Positions 27,273 through 35,958 of a stretch of DNA of 64,000 nucleotides are shown piece after piece (positions within the stretch are counted from its first letter, which is position 1; every line of letters starts with the position of its first letter). This DNA is from Flammeovirga pectinis (lineage in GTDB: Bacteria; Bacteroidota; Bacteroidia; Cytophagales; Flammeovirgaceae), in the NCBI RefSeq assembly GCF_003970675.1, contig NZ_CP034562.1, positions 4,473,501-4,537,500 of the forward strand, written 5' to 3'. The notes under the pieces are model-generated. The model ran no database searches, was not told where the DNA came from, and saw only the letters and a list, made by a program, of their open reading frames with translations. The position numbers and the translations under genes are program-made.

Positions 27273-27308
27273 AAGTGGAACTTCAGAGTGATGAGGTTTC
27301 ACTTTTTT
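27273..27308 (+). terminator. Terminator of the ABC operon
   Basis: AAGTGGAAC / GTTTCACTT stem with one G-T wobble, followed by ACTTTTTTAC. Confidence 0.7.
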
Positions 27309-27514
27309 ACTTAAATGAGACACCACATTTCAAGAGGAATTATCAGATAGGTTTTTTCTTTTAAACTAAATATTTGCTCAGAACAAATTCGATGGTTGAA
27401 GTAAAACTCCTCCTAAAAACCAATTTCATTCATAAATAGTCTATATGTTAAGACATCTTTGCTAATTGAAGTCAGAAAAAAGAGCCCAAAATTTATAATC
27501 ATGGTTTTCTTTAC

Positions 27515-27522
27515 TAATTTTG
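27515..27522 (+). promoter_or_regulatory. Candidate -7 box TAATTTTG
   Basis: Matches TAnnTTTG, 31 bp before the ATG at 27554. The rest of the 27248-27553 gap contains only the terminator of the preceding operon. Confidence 0.5.
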
Positions 27523-27553
27523 CTTTCTTGAATGTATAGCTAAAGTGAATTTA

Positions 27554-28621
27554 ATGGGAAAGATTAATCATTTGTCAAAATATTTAACTGCAGAATCTGA
27601 ATCTAAAGAAGGTGTAGATAAACTATTGGAATATGTAGTATCTAATTGGACTAGTTTTCAGGATCAAGAAGTTGCACCTAATCAGGAAACATCTAATGAT
27701 TTAGTTTTAGATTTTCTACAAAAAGTAGAGGCTAAAGTTGATAAAGAGACTCCAAAAGAAGATTTAGGTGGAGAAGGAAATCAAGAAAGTTTGATTTTTA
27801 CATCTTTACAAAAACTTACAGATCGAGTTAATAAAAAATATGATATTGTCTTAAATCCATATTTTAAAAAGAAATCAATTACTAGTGATCAAGATAGAAA
27901 GGTTGAAATTCAAGATGTAACAAATCTATTAATTTTGACAGAAGTATTATTGATGCATTATGATTTAGAAGAGGTTGATGAGGATAGCAAAATAGCTATT
28001 AAAGTTTTCTTAGACGGAAAGATAAATCAGAAACCTTTTGGTATTAAAAATTTCCTAGTTAAAACTGTCGGTAAATTTTTAGTACTAGCAAACAATAATT
28101 TTATTGTTTACGGTGATAAAGAATTGGACGAAAAGTTCGATAAATATAAAAAGCAATTACTTTGTGAAGTTCTATTCTTAATATTCAATGTAAGTTGGTT
28201 ACCAAAAGAAAGAACTTATAAAAATACTTTAATTCTTAATTTTCTTCAATGCATGAACTTAGGCGACGAGATTGACGCCTATGGTGATGTGATGTCTAAA
28301 GTACTATCATATACACAGAAAATTAAAAACCTTAATCCTAGTATTGTAAAAGAGTGCACTACTTTTCATGAGCGTACTTTACCACAATACCTAGAGTGGA
28401 AACAATTAGAAATAAAGGATAGAACCTTTAAGCAATTGGGGTATGTAGAAGATTACAATATCTTATTTGCCAAAAAACTGGGTTTCTTTACAGTAGATAC
28501 TATCCAGAGTAATGGAAATAGTGATATTGTAAGAGCAGGATATCCGCTTGTGGAAGAACATTTTGTTTGGGAAAATGTACCTATGGGCGATAAGACAAAA
28601 AAGAAAGTTATCTACCAATAA
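27554..28621 (+). CDS. Cytoplasmic protein of unknown function, 355 aa
   Basis: No family recognised. It has no signal peptide or membrane segment. The N-terminal part is acidic and flexible (ESESKEGVDK, TPKEDLGGEGNQESL). It is followed by a mostly helical region with Leu-rich helices (LLILTEVLLMHYDLEEVDED, KFLVLANNNFIVYGDKELDE, LLCEVLFLIFNVSWLPKERT) and a short strand-rich C-terminus ending VPMGDKTKKKVIYQ. The ATG at 27554 is preferred to the GTG at 27545 because of spacing from the -7 box. It is monocistronic between two terminators, and its neighbours give no functional hint. Confidence 0.75.
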   Translation: MGKINHLSKYLTAESESKEGVDKLLEYVVSNWTSFQDQEVAPNQETSNDLVLDFLQKVEAKVDKETPKEDLGGEGNQESLIFTSLQKLTDRVNKKYDIVLNPYFKKKSITSDQDRKVEIQDVTNLLILTEVLLMHYDLEEVDEDSKIAIKVFLDGKINQKPFGIKNFLVKTVGKFLVLANNNFIVYGDKELDEKFDKYKKQLLCEVLFLIFNVSWLPKERTYKNTLILNFLQCMNLGDEIDAYGDVMSKVLSYTQKIKNLNPSIVKECTTFHERTLPQYLEWKQLEIKDRTFKQLGYVEDYNILFAKKLGFFTVDTIQSNGNSDIVRAGYPLVEEHFVWENVPMGDKTKKKVIYQ

Positions 28622-28640
28622 GAGATGCTTTATTCGGAAA

Positions 28641-28679
28641 ATCCCACCTTCATTTTTTTAATGGAAGTGGGATTTTTTT
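28641..28679 (+). terminator. Intrinsic terminator
   Basis: Imperfect stem ATCCCAC…ATT / AATGG…GTGGGAT followed by seven T, 20 bp after the preceding stop. Confidence 0.8.
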
Positions 28680-28824
28680 ATACCCAAATTATTTTTAAAA
28701 AGGAAGGCTAAATAGTATTCTAAAAAGTTTTAAGTGTATTCAATAGATAATCTTTCAGATTGAATAAATTAATTAACACTCATTTTTGTAATAAAACTAG
28801 ACCTTAAATTTTATTACTTTATTT

Positions 28825-29661
28825 ATGGATATATTAAATTTAACCCCCTTAAAAAAACTACCGTTTTTACTTCTTCTCATTACTACTATTTCTTGTAGTG
28901 ATGATACAGAAAGCTCATTCTTTGGACCAACGGTTAACGTTTCTGGAGCAAAAGAATACTCGGTTCAGCCCTTAGAAAAAATACAATTTACAGTAGAGGC
29001 CACGCCAAATACTGAATTTGCTTCTATCTCTACGGTGTATTTAGAACAAAGTGATGGTATTCCTGATGCTCAAATAAATAAAAGCAATGTGAACTTCTTT
29101 ACCAATGGAGTTACTTACTCATTTGTGTGTTATGCACCTTTAGAAAAAGGAGATTACGAATATAAAATCGTTGTAAAAACATCTGATAACCAGAAAACAA
29201 CCGTAACAAGGAAAGTAAAAGTAACTGACGATCCTTTTGTTGTAACCATAGAAAATGAAGATAATTTGCCTACAACTTTTATAGCTGGAGATGCTCCTTT
29301 TACCTTTAAAGGAAATGTGAAATCTATAAGAGGGTTTCAGGTAGCAAAGTTCTTTACATCTATCAATTTAGGTCAGGAACAAGCATTATTATTAAGGCTG
29401 AGTAATCAATCTACAGAAAAAGTAGACATATCAACTTATAATTATCCTTCTTACAGAGTGGTAAGTAGTACATTAAAAACAGAAGACAATTTTGAAATTT
29501 ATGAGTTTGAGATAGAGGTAACTCCTGCGTTAAATGGAACGTCGAGTGATGCATCAAATTTTACTATGAATTTTGAAATTGAAGACAATGCTAATAATGA
29601 TGATCGATATAGAGAAGATCAAAAAGTTGAAAATTGGAGTCATTCAATAACAGTACAATAA
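28825..29661 (+). CDS. Lipoprotein of unknown function, 278 aa
   Basis: Exported lipoprotein (LPFLLLLITTISC, Cys about 24, followed by SDDTESS, a Bacteroidota surface-export-like acidic stretch). The mature chain is strand-rich with two apparent Ig-like domains. The first (about 35-130) has VQPLEKIQFTVEATPNTEF and GDYEYKIVVKTSDNQKTTVT; the second (about 135-278) has TFIAGDAPFTFKGNVKSIRG and FEIYEFEIEVTPALNG. These resemble PKD/Ig-like modules of Bacteroidota surface lipoproteins. No catalytic motif is visible. It stands alone and converges on the astacin gene, sharing its terminator. Confidence 0.78.
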   Translation: MDILNLTPLKKLPFLLLLITTISCSDDTESSFFGPTVNVSGAKEYSVQPLEKIQFTVEATPNTEFASISTVYLEQSDGIPDAQINKSNVNFFTNGVTYSFVCYAPLEKGDYEYKIVVKTSDNQKTTVTRKVKVTDDPFVVTIENEDNLPTTFIAGDAPFTFKGNVKSIRGFQVAKFFTSINLGQEQALLLRLSNQSTEKVDISTYNYPSYRVVSSTLKTEDNFEIYEFEIEVTPALNGTSSDASNFTMNFEIEDNANNDDRYREDQKVENWSHSITVQ

Positions 29662-29665
29662 ATTA

Positions 29666-29700
29666 TACCCCCAAATTAGTTACATGCTATTTTGGGGGTA
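29666..29700. terminator. Bidirectional terminator
   Basis: TACCCCCAAA / TTTGGGGGTA stem between convergent genes, T-rich on the plus side. Confidence 0.85.
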
Positions 29701-29707
29701 TTTCATT

Positions 29708-30760
29708 TTAGGGTTTATAAATATATTCTACATCGCGGTGGTTATAGCTAATTAGTTTTCCGTTCAAATAAACTTCAAATCTAATAGTATAAATCCCAAA
29801 GTCAGGAGGACTGAAAGAGAAATTGGTAATGTTATTATAAACGGCATCATTAATAATCACCTTAGAAGAATACCCTTTTGTACCGATTGCATCCCAAGTA
29901 AAATTAACAATAAAAGGAGCTAATTTTGTAAATACAAATTGTGTAGGAGAAGCAACATCTATGATAACAGTAGATCGGTTTTTAACTTCATCTCTGTACA
30001 AATAATTAACTCCATTAATATCAGACTTAGTAAGTTGTGTATTTGTTGCAATAAGTTCTCCGTTTAATTTTTTAAAAACTGGATTACCTGATTTTGTAAA
30101 TGCAAGACTATTATAATGCATAATAGATTTATAATCATAGCTACCATAGGCAGGGGCAACCATTTCATTCTGTTTAGTGAAAGCAAAGAAATAATCAGTT
30201 TTGATATTGTCCCAAAACATTTCAATATAATTGTCTCTATCCTTTCTATTGTGTTCGTGGTGCACACCCAGCGCATGGAAAACCTCATGTAAAACTTTAT
30301 CTTCTCCAAAGCAGCCAATAGTAAGGTTAATATTCTGATGAACGGGATGCATACCTAAATGTGAATTACAATCTCCATTTTCAATAAAATTAAAAGTAAT
30401 TAGAGGTCCGCTTACCATTTCAACCTCTTCAACAAACTTAATAGTGGTGGCAGCCATCAGTATATTTAATGCATGTCTAATATTCTCTTTATGAGATACA
30501 GAGCAATTGTTAAAATTGTAATACACAATTCCCTCTGGCCAGAGCGTTGGGTTACTTAGAATATTGGAATAAGTTCTACTTCCATCTTTTTGGAGTAAAA
30601 TATCGCCATCATAAATACAATAGCCATCTTTAGAATAGGAGGAGTTACTAGATTCTTGATCTAAATTAAATCCTAGCATATCAGTTCTAGAATTATCAGA
30701 AAAGTTGCAAGAAGAGAGGAAGAATAAAAATGATAAAAGGAAAAGTTTTAGCGTTTTCAT
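29708..30760 (-). CDS. Astacin-like (M12A) zinc metalloprotease lipoprotein
   Basis: Zinc endopeptidase anchored by a lipoprotein signal (LLSFLFFLSSC, Cys18). The zinc site is HEVFHALGVHH (His158, Glu159, His162, Gly165, His168), the full HExxHxxGxxH of metzincins. The Met-turn is SIMHYNS (Met214), with the Tyr seen in astacins. The N-terminal region has WPEGIVYYNF, like the start of astacin catalytic domains. Residues about 255-350 form an additional Ig-like domain (SPTQFVFTKLAPFIVNFTWD). All catalytic residues are present. It is divergent from the PAS gene and about 1.1 kb from the small exported-peptide gene, but nothing shows that they work together. Confidence 0.92.
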   Translation of the reverse strand: MKTLKLFLLSFLFFLSSCNFSDNSRTDMLGFNLDQESSNSSYSKDGYCIYDGDILLQKDGSRTYSNILSNPTLWPEGIVYYNFNNCSVSHKENIRHALNILMAATTIKFVEEVEMVSGPLITFNFIENGDCNSHLGMHPVHQNINLTIGCFGEDKVLHEVFHALGVHHEHNRKDRDNYIEMFWDNIKTDYFFAFTKQNEMVAPAYGSYDYKSIMHYNSLAFTKSGNPVFKKLNGELIATNTQLTKSDINGVNYLYRDEVKNRSTVIIDVASPTQFVFTKLAPFIVNFTWDAIGTKGYSSKVIINDAVYNNITNFSFSPPDFGIYTIRFEVYLNGKLISYNHRDVEYIYKP

Positions 30761-31133
30761 AGGGTTGAGGTTATTAGGTAGTTAAGATTTCTTTTGTTGA
30801 TGTTCTATAATTAGGAGGACTATTAGAAAGCTTGAAAAAAAGAATTTTTAAAAGTTTGATAGTAGATTTCATGATTATAGTTTTTAGTTGATAGTATTTA
30901 GAAGCTTATGATTTACAATATCAAGAAAATCAATGTGTTATAGTAGCTTTTTTGAATTTGAAATTGTTAATATTGCTCAATTCGAAGAAATGCAACCTAT
31001 TCGTTAGTAGGTGATTATACTATTTAATATGTACGTTTATCAAATTATTTTCTTGTTCATTTTATAGGTGAAATTAAATTTTAGTTGTTATTTTGTATCA
31101 ACAGTTTTTTTATGCTACTACTATTATTTAAGA
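30761..31133. other. Divergent intergenic region
   Basis: About 370 bp of AT-rich sequence between the protease and PAS genes. I see no gene, hairpin or clear TAnnTTTG box in it. Confidence 0.5.
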
Positions 31134-31718
31134 ATGACAGAAGATTTATTAGCTTATTATAAGCAAACCACATTAGGTGTTGCGGTTTATAAAAGAATCT
31201 CAGAAAATATTTTTGAATTTATATTTTACAATACAGCAGGCCAACAAATGGATGGTGTTGTTGGAATAGATTACCTTGGTAAAAATGTGCATGAGGTATT
31301 TCCTAACGTCGATGAGTTTGGGTTGATTGCAGTACTTGAAACTGTTTTTGCTACAGGTGTTCCTCAAGAACTAACCTTAAAAGGGTACAAAGTAAATGAT
31401 GAAATAACATTATATAGAACAAACAGAATTCAAAAATTAAGTAACGATTACCTTGTCTGTACGTACACAGATGAGTCGGAAAGTTACGCCCAATTAGCAC
31501 TTATAGAAAAAGAAACGGAGGTTTTAAAAAAGGCATTTAATTACGCTGCTTTTAAAATAGAAGGAGATCTACTTTTAGCGAATACCACAATTGATAAAAT
31601 AATTAAGACAGAAGATAACACTTTACAAATAAAAGAGATCAAAAAATACCTTAGTAATATAAGTGATAAGACCAATCGTTTAATTTCAATTTTAGAGAAA
31701 GGGATTCAAAGTAATTAA
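31134..31718 (+). CDS. Small PAS-domain protein
   Basis: Soluble 194-residue protein with one PAS domain (about 5-110). It shows YYKQTTLGVAVYKRISENIF, FYNTAGQQMDGVVGIDYLG, KNVHEVFPN and GYKVNDEITLYRTNRIQK-x-LVCTYTDES, followed by a helical tail (about 115-194) with LLANTTIDKIIKTED and ISDKTNRLISILEKG. It has no output domain (kinase, GGDEF or HTH), so it could be a stand-alone sensor or partner. The ATG at 31134 is preferred to the GTG at 31068, whose 22 extra residues form an unrelated hydrophobic stretch. It is monocistronic as far as visible. Confidence 0.75.
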   Translation: MTEDLLAYYKQTTLGVAVYKRISENIFEFIFYNTAGQQMDGVVGIDYLGKNVHEVFPNVDEFGLIAVLETVFATGVPQELTLKGYKVNDEITLYRTNRIQKLSNDYLVCTYTDESESYAQLALIEKETEVLKKAFNYAAFKIEGDLLLANTTIDKIIKTEDNTLQIKEIKKYLSNISDKTNRLISILEKGIQSN

Positions 31719-31884
31719 TTTGAATTGCAAATTACATAGTTGACTAATTTTAAACATTTTGCTAAAAGTGTATTTAAGGTTATTAACTGATTAAATTTAC
31801 AATTTCATTCGTTTTATTGTAACTAGTTAAAAACCAATGTACTAACAACTTAATGGACCTAATCTATTATAAAATCAACTAATT

Positions 31885-32061
31885 ATGAAAAAGCTAATTA
31901 TCCTAACTCTAATCATGTTTGTTATTTCAGTAACTGTATCAATTGCAGGTTGTAGTGGAGTAGAACTATGTGGGCATAGTTTTACATATTGTTCAGGTGC
32001 TGTAGATGGTAGTAACCAAATGATGCAAGAAATGAACGATTTAATTGATATTTATTGCTAA
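31885..32061 (+). CDS. Small exported cysteine-containing peptide, 58 aa
   Basis: A short ORF with a strong Sec leader (MKKLIILTLIMFVISVTVSI) then AGCSGVELCGHSFTYCSGAV and an acidic helical tail ending IDIYC. The mature part has four Cys, at about 23, 29, 36 and 58, the last being the C-terminal residue. Cys23 could alternatively be a lipobox Cys (SIAGC). It is followed by a hairpin (32078-32109) and then the GLPGLI/barrel genes on the same strand. By analogy to small exported Cys peptides of Bacteroidota (NVEALA-type), it may be the product that the downstream genes handle; that is inference. It has a normal start, stop and leader, but no homologue I can name. Confidence 0.72.
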   Translation: MKKLIILTLIMFVISVTVSIAGCSGVELCGHSFTYCSGAVDGSNQMMQEMNDLIDIYC

Positions 32062-32077
32062 TTAAACCTTGTTTCAA

Positions 32078-32109
32078 AGGGAGGTACGTAATAAAAAAAC
32101 TACCTCTCT
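32078..32109 (+). terminator. Hairpin between peptide gene and GLPGLI gene (possible attenuator)
   Basis: AGGGAGGTA / TACCTCTCT stem with one wobble pair, 16 bp after the peptide stop and about 60 bp before the GLPGLI start. Partial termination here would give more peptide mRNA than downstream mRNA. Confidence 0.55.
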
Positions 32110-32171
32110 AAATTTCATTGTAATATAATTATTGAATTACAAAAATAATTTCACGTTTAATTTTTTTAATC

Positions 32172-33014
32172 ATGAAAGTATTTATAATAGTCAATTTGTT
32201 TTTCTTTCAATATCAATTTCTATTTGGTCAACAAAGAAATAATGTCTTAGATAGTGTAGAAATAGAGTGTTATTATGATCTGAATTTTAAAGAAAGTACG
32301 TTAGATTCTAACTATAATTCTGCAGTATTTATATTATTAATAGGTAAAAATCATGTATCTAAATTTACTGAACATTCTAAAGAGATAAGAGATGCAGCAT
32401 TAGATACTTTCGGGATAATAACTAAAGAACAAGGTATGCAAGGAGGTTTAAATTTTCTTGCATCATTACCAAAATCAAAGTTTAATTATTCAATATTTAA
32501 AAGTAATGGTATACTGGAGTTTAACGACCGCCTTTTTGGTGTAAACTACACTTACCAAGAGAAAATAGAGGATGTAATGAAATGGAAATTACATTCAGAT
32601 AAAAAAATAATAGCTAATTATAGGTGTCAAAAAGCAACGGTAGGTTATGCGGGTAGGGAGTATGAAGCATGGTTTACAATGGATATCCCTATTTCAGAAG
32701 GTCCTTATAAATTCACGGGGTTACCTGGTTTAATTGTAGAGCTTTATGATCTTAAAAAGGATTATCACTTTAAGCTTACGTATTTTAAAAAAAGTACTCT
32801 ACAGAAACCCATTACAAAGCCTATTCTTTCAGAAGCTCAAGTAACGCATCAGAAGTATTTAAAAATTAGAGACAAAGCGTTTAAAAATATACGAATTAGT
32901 ATTCAAAATTCATCTGTGGGAGCTTCTGTTACTGAAGATGTGCTAATGCGCTATGAAAAGAAAATGGCAAGAAAGGATAATCCAATGGAAATCTATAATG
33001 AGAAAGCAAATTAA
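32172..33014 (+). CDS. GLPGLI family protein
   Basis: Exported 280-residue protein of the Bacteroidota GLPGLI family (TIGR01200), function unknown. It has a signal peptide (IIVNLFFFQYQFLFGQ). The family core is complete: YRCQKATVGYAGREYEAWFT, DIPISEGPYKFTGLPGLIVE (GLPGLI at 183-188), then ELYDLKKDYHFKLTYFKK. Members commonly sit beside TonB-plug/CarboxypepD_reg barrels, as here: its last 17 bp overlap the start of the barrel gene, indicating translational coupling. The upstream small Cys peptide and the hairpin between them suggest one operon. Confidence 0.92.
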   Translation: MKVFIIVNLFFFQYQFLFGQQRNNVLDSVEIECYYDLNFKESTLDSNYNSAVFILLIGKNHVSKFTEHSKEIRDAALDTFGIITKEQGMQGGLNFLASLPKSKFNYSIFKSNGILEFNDRLFGVNYTYQEKIEDVMKWKLHSDKKIIANYRCQKATVGYAGREYEAWFTMDIPISEGPYKFTGLPGLIVELYDLKKDYHFKLTYFKKSTLQKPITKPILSEAQVTHQKYLKIRDKAFKNIRISIQNSSVGASVTEDVLMRYEKKMARKDNPMEIYNEKAN

Positions 33015-35571
33015 TAGGGTTGCTATTACTTTTGGTTTAGCAATTTTACCAATGCTAAGTAATGGTCAGTCTCTTATTAGTGGGTATTTGGAAGATGAAA
33101 ATCAATTACCAATTATAGGTGGAAGTATAGTTCTTTTAAGCAAACAAGATTCTAGTATTTTAGATTATGCAATTTCTGATGTGGATGGGTATTTTGAAAT
33201 AAATTCGAGAAGAATAGAAGAGAAGATGTTGTGTATTCGTTTTTTAGGGTTTGAAACTAAATTTATACACCTTCAAAGCACAATGTATTTAGGCAGAATC
33301 ACCTTAGCAACAAAAACCGAGGTTTTACAGGAAGTACTTATCAAAAACCCACCAATTGATGTTTTAAATGACACTATAGAATATTCAATTCAATCTTTTG
33401 CTAAACAAAGTGATTATTCATTAGAAGATGTACTGAAGAACATGCCCGGTATAGAAGTTTCTGAAACTGGTACTATTAAGTATCAGGGAGAGTTGTTGAA
33501 TAAATTTTATATTGAAGGTGTTGATGTTTTAGAGGGAAAATATGCCTTGGCAACAAAAAACCTTTCACATGAAAAAATTGCTTCTGTTCAAATCTTAGAG
33601 CATCATCAACCAATTGCTATGCTTAGAGGTAAACAAATAAATTATAAACCATCTATGAATATCGTATTAAAAGGTGCTTCTGTTTTTAATGGTAAAGTGG
33701 GTATTTATGGAGGGATAGATGTACATAAAAAAGGCCTTCTACAATTGAACGTGACACCAATGTTTTTTTCTAAATCTCATCAATTTATTGGGTCTTTTCA
33801 GTTTGATAATACAGGGAAAGAGATTTTAAATCAATTGGAAATACATACATTTATTAAAAGTCCATTTAATAAGGATAATTTTCATTTATATGTTACAGAT
33901 TACGCTATTCCTTTTCTTACCAAAGAACGAGGTTTATTGAATCAAACTTCTTTAAGTACAATTAATGCAAGTGCTAAAACAAAGAAGGGGACTATGAAAA
34001 TTAATGTTGATTATCTCAATGATGAACAACGGCAAAATGTAGAAAATCAGCGTGTTTATTTTACTACCAATGTAGATACTATTTTAAGGAGTCAGCACAG
34101 TGTAACAGTAATTGATGACCTTTCTGTAAAAGTGATTTATGAGATAAATACAGAAGAGAAGTATCTCAAAAATACAACCCAATTACAGTACAAAAAAAAC
34201 AATGAATTTACCCAGGTACTACAATTTTCTGATACTATAAATCAGCCTATTTTACAGGAAACAATAAAGGTGGGAAATGTCTTAAACGGCAAAGTAAAAG
34301 TAAATGAAACAATCTTTTCTGTAAATAGTGAATTGTATAGTAGCACTTCTAATGAGACTATTCATTTTATTGATACATTAGAGAATTTACATAAGCAATT
34401 GATAACAACTAATTACTTAGAAACGAAACAAGAAATTGCCAATAGTTGGTTTATTGGGCCAATAATGATTGAAAATAAGTTGGGTTTTCAGTATAATCAT
34501 ACACAGTTATTATCCAATATTAATGGAGAGAATAATGCGTATTCATCTACATTATTTACTAACAATCAGAATACAGATTTTTTAGAGGGGTATGTTCAAG
34601 AACAGTTTACGTACAGTTTTTCAAGAGGACAGATTGATTTAAAATTTCCCATTGCCTATCAATTTATTAATTTAGAAAATACGCCTCATAACGTTGATCA
34701 ATCAAAACAGGTTTTATTTATTGCACCTAAGCTATTTGTATCATGGGATATTAGTAATAATTTAACGGTAAAACTAAATAGTAACTTCTCGACTGACCCT
34801 CAGTATTCATCAATTTATTACGGGATAATTGTAGAAAATTATACAAGACTAAGTAAAAATGCTTCGCCTATTTATTGGAATAAGATGCTCTTGAATTCGG
34901 GTAATTTGCAATATAAAAATCCATCTTTATTACTTTTTGGTTACATTACTTATACCCATAAAATTATATTTAGTGATTATTTAAATGAAGTGCAAATAGG
35001 TACTCAAGGAGAGATAATCACTACTTTGATAGATGAGACGAATGAAAAAAAATACCAGATATTTAGCATTAATGGGAGTAAGGTAGTGGTTAATAAAGTG
35101 TTGTCTGCCTCTTTAAAAATTGATTTTAGCGATACGAAACAAGAACAAATAGTAAATAATGAGATTATTGATTTTAAGTTACAGCAGGTCAAATACACCG
35201 GGAAATTAGATCTTTATCCACTTACTTGGTTAAATGTAAATATCTCAGCAAGTAGAATGATAAACCAGAATGTTACGTATTCTTCCTTATCAACTTTAGA
35301 TAATTTGAGTTGTGAATTGAATTTAAATTTGGCTGAAAATTTCTTTTCATTTAATGTGCACTATATTTTACCGTCAAACTATTCATCAGTTACTTTTTGT
35401 GATTTTAAGTATCAGTTTAAACAAAGAAAATATTCGTTTTCTATTGCAGTAAATAATGTTTTTAATCAAGAAACATGGGCAATGAAAAACGTCAACTCAT
35501 TGTATCAAGAAGATATTACTTACAAAATTCGTCCTCTTCAAGTAGTAGGAGGTATAACCTATAAATTTTGA
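32998..35571 (+). CDS. CarboxypepD_reg/TonB-plug outer-membrane beta-barrel protein
   Basis: Outer-membrane protein of 857 residues. The ATG at 32998 gives a proper signal peptide (MRKQINRVAITFGLAILPML…SNGQ); the upstream in-frame Met at 32953 would place 15 charged residues before it. The chain has a CarboxypepD_reg domain (LISGYLEDENQLPIIGGSIV…VDGYFEI, about 25-105). A plug-like domain follows (SLEDVLKNMPGIEVSETGTI, KFYIEGVDVLEGKYALATKN, VQILEHHQPIA; about 120-220), then a long amphipathic barrel ending in YKF, an aromatic outer-membrane terminus. It lacks the length and SusD partner of SusC proteins. It overlaps the GLPGLI gene and is 4 bp from the 102-aa gene. Confidence 0.9.
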   Translation: MRKQINRVAITFGLAILPMLSNGQSLISGYLEDENQLPIIGGSIVLLSKQDSSILDYAISDVDGYFEINSRRIEEKMLCIRFLGFETKFIHLQSTMYLGRITLATKTEVLQEVLIKNPPIDVLNDTIEYSIQSFAKQSDYSLEDVLKNMPGIEVSETGTIKYQGELLNKFYIEGVDVLEGKYALATKNLSHEKIASVQILEHHQPIAMLRGKQINYKPSMNIVLKGASVFNGKVGIYGGIDVHKKGLLQLNVTPMFFSKSHQFIGSFQFDNTGKEILNQLEIHTFIKSPFNKDNFHLYVTDYAIPFLTKERGLLNQTSLSTINASAKTKKGTMKINVDYLNDEQRQNVENQRVYFTTNVDTILRSQHSVTVIDDLSVKVIYEINTEEKYLKNTTQLQYKKNNEFTQVLQFSDTINQPILQETIKVGNVLNGKVKVNETIFSVNSELYSSTSNETIHFIDTLENLHKQLITTNYLETKQEIANSWFIGPIMIENKLGFQYNHTQLLSNINGENNAYSSTLFTNNQNTDFLEGYVQEQFTYSFSRGQIDLKFPIAYQFINLENTPHNVDQSKQVLFIAPKLFVSWDISNNLTVKLNSNFSTDPQYSSIYYGIIVENYTRLSKNASPIYWNKMLLNSGNLQYKNPSLLLFGYITYTHKIIFSDYLNEVQIGTQGEIITTLIDETNEKKYQIFSINGSKVVVNKVLSASLKIDFSDTKQEQIVNNEIIDFKLQQVKYTGKLDLYPLTWLNVNISASRMINQNVTYSSLSTLDNLSCELNLNLAENFFSFNVHYILPSNYSSVTFCDFKYQFKQRKYSFSIAVNNVFNQETWAMKNVNSLYQEDITYKIRPLQVVGGITYKF

Positions 35572-35575
35572 TTTT

Positions 35576-35884
35576 ATGCTTAAAACAATGATGATATCTA
35601 TCTTGCTTGTACTACTTTCAGTATCAATTTATGCACAAGAAAAATTAGTAGTAATTAAAGAACCTTTTACTATGGGTTTCACGCCCTCAAAAGATGTAGC
35701 ATTCCGACTTGAAACAGGTACAATTTTAGAACTCGTCGCCAACGATAATGAAGCTTATTTTTTAGTAAAACAGTTTACTTATGAAGAGTTTAAAGAACGT
35801 ATACTGAAAGTTAAAAAAGCAGATGTTGAATTTTATACTACGGTTAGTCAAGATTCTGTAAGTCAGGTAGAAGGAGGAGAATAG
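35576..35884 (+). CDS. Small secreted protein of unknown function, 102 aa
   Basis: Signal peptide MLKTMMISILLVLLSVSIYA-Q, then a compact beta-rich chain (KLVVIKEPFTMGFTPSKDVA, FRLETGTILELVANDNEAYF, LVKQFTYEEFKERI) with an acidic C-terminus. It resembles small SH3-like or barrel proteins, but I do not recognise a family. It starts 4 bp after the barrel gene stop and ends just before a strong bidirectional terminator. It is therefore the last gene of the peptide/GLPGLI/barrel operon and plausibly a periplasmic accessory of it. Confidence 0.78.
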   Translation: MLKTMMISILLVLLSVSIYAQEKLVVIKEPFTMGFTPSKDVAFRLETGTILELVANDNEAYFLVKQFTYEEFKERILKVKKADVEFYTTVSQDSVSQVEGGE

Positions 35885-35906
35885 TTGATTTAAATTATAG
35901 AGACAA

Positions 35907-35942
35907 CCCCTTTCTATTCCATTATTTTAGAATAGAAAGGGG
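35907..35942. terminator. Bidirectional terminator
   Basis: Perfect 12-bp stem CCCCTTTCTATT / AATAGAAAGGGG between convergent genes. Confidence 0.85.
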
Positions 35943-35958
35943 CTTGTTATCTTAATTA

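Noticed and set aside
32953-32997. Upstream in-frame Met for the outer-membrane barrel gene
   Set aside because: It would put 15 charged residues before the signal peptide. The ATG at 32998 gives a normal leader and a tight overlap with the GLPGLI gene.
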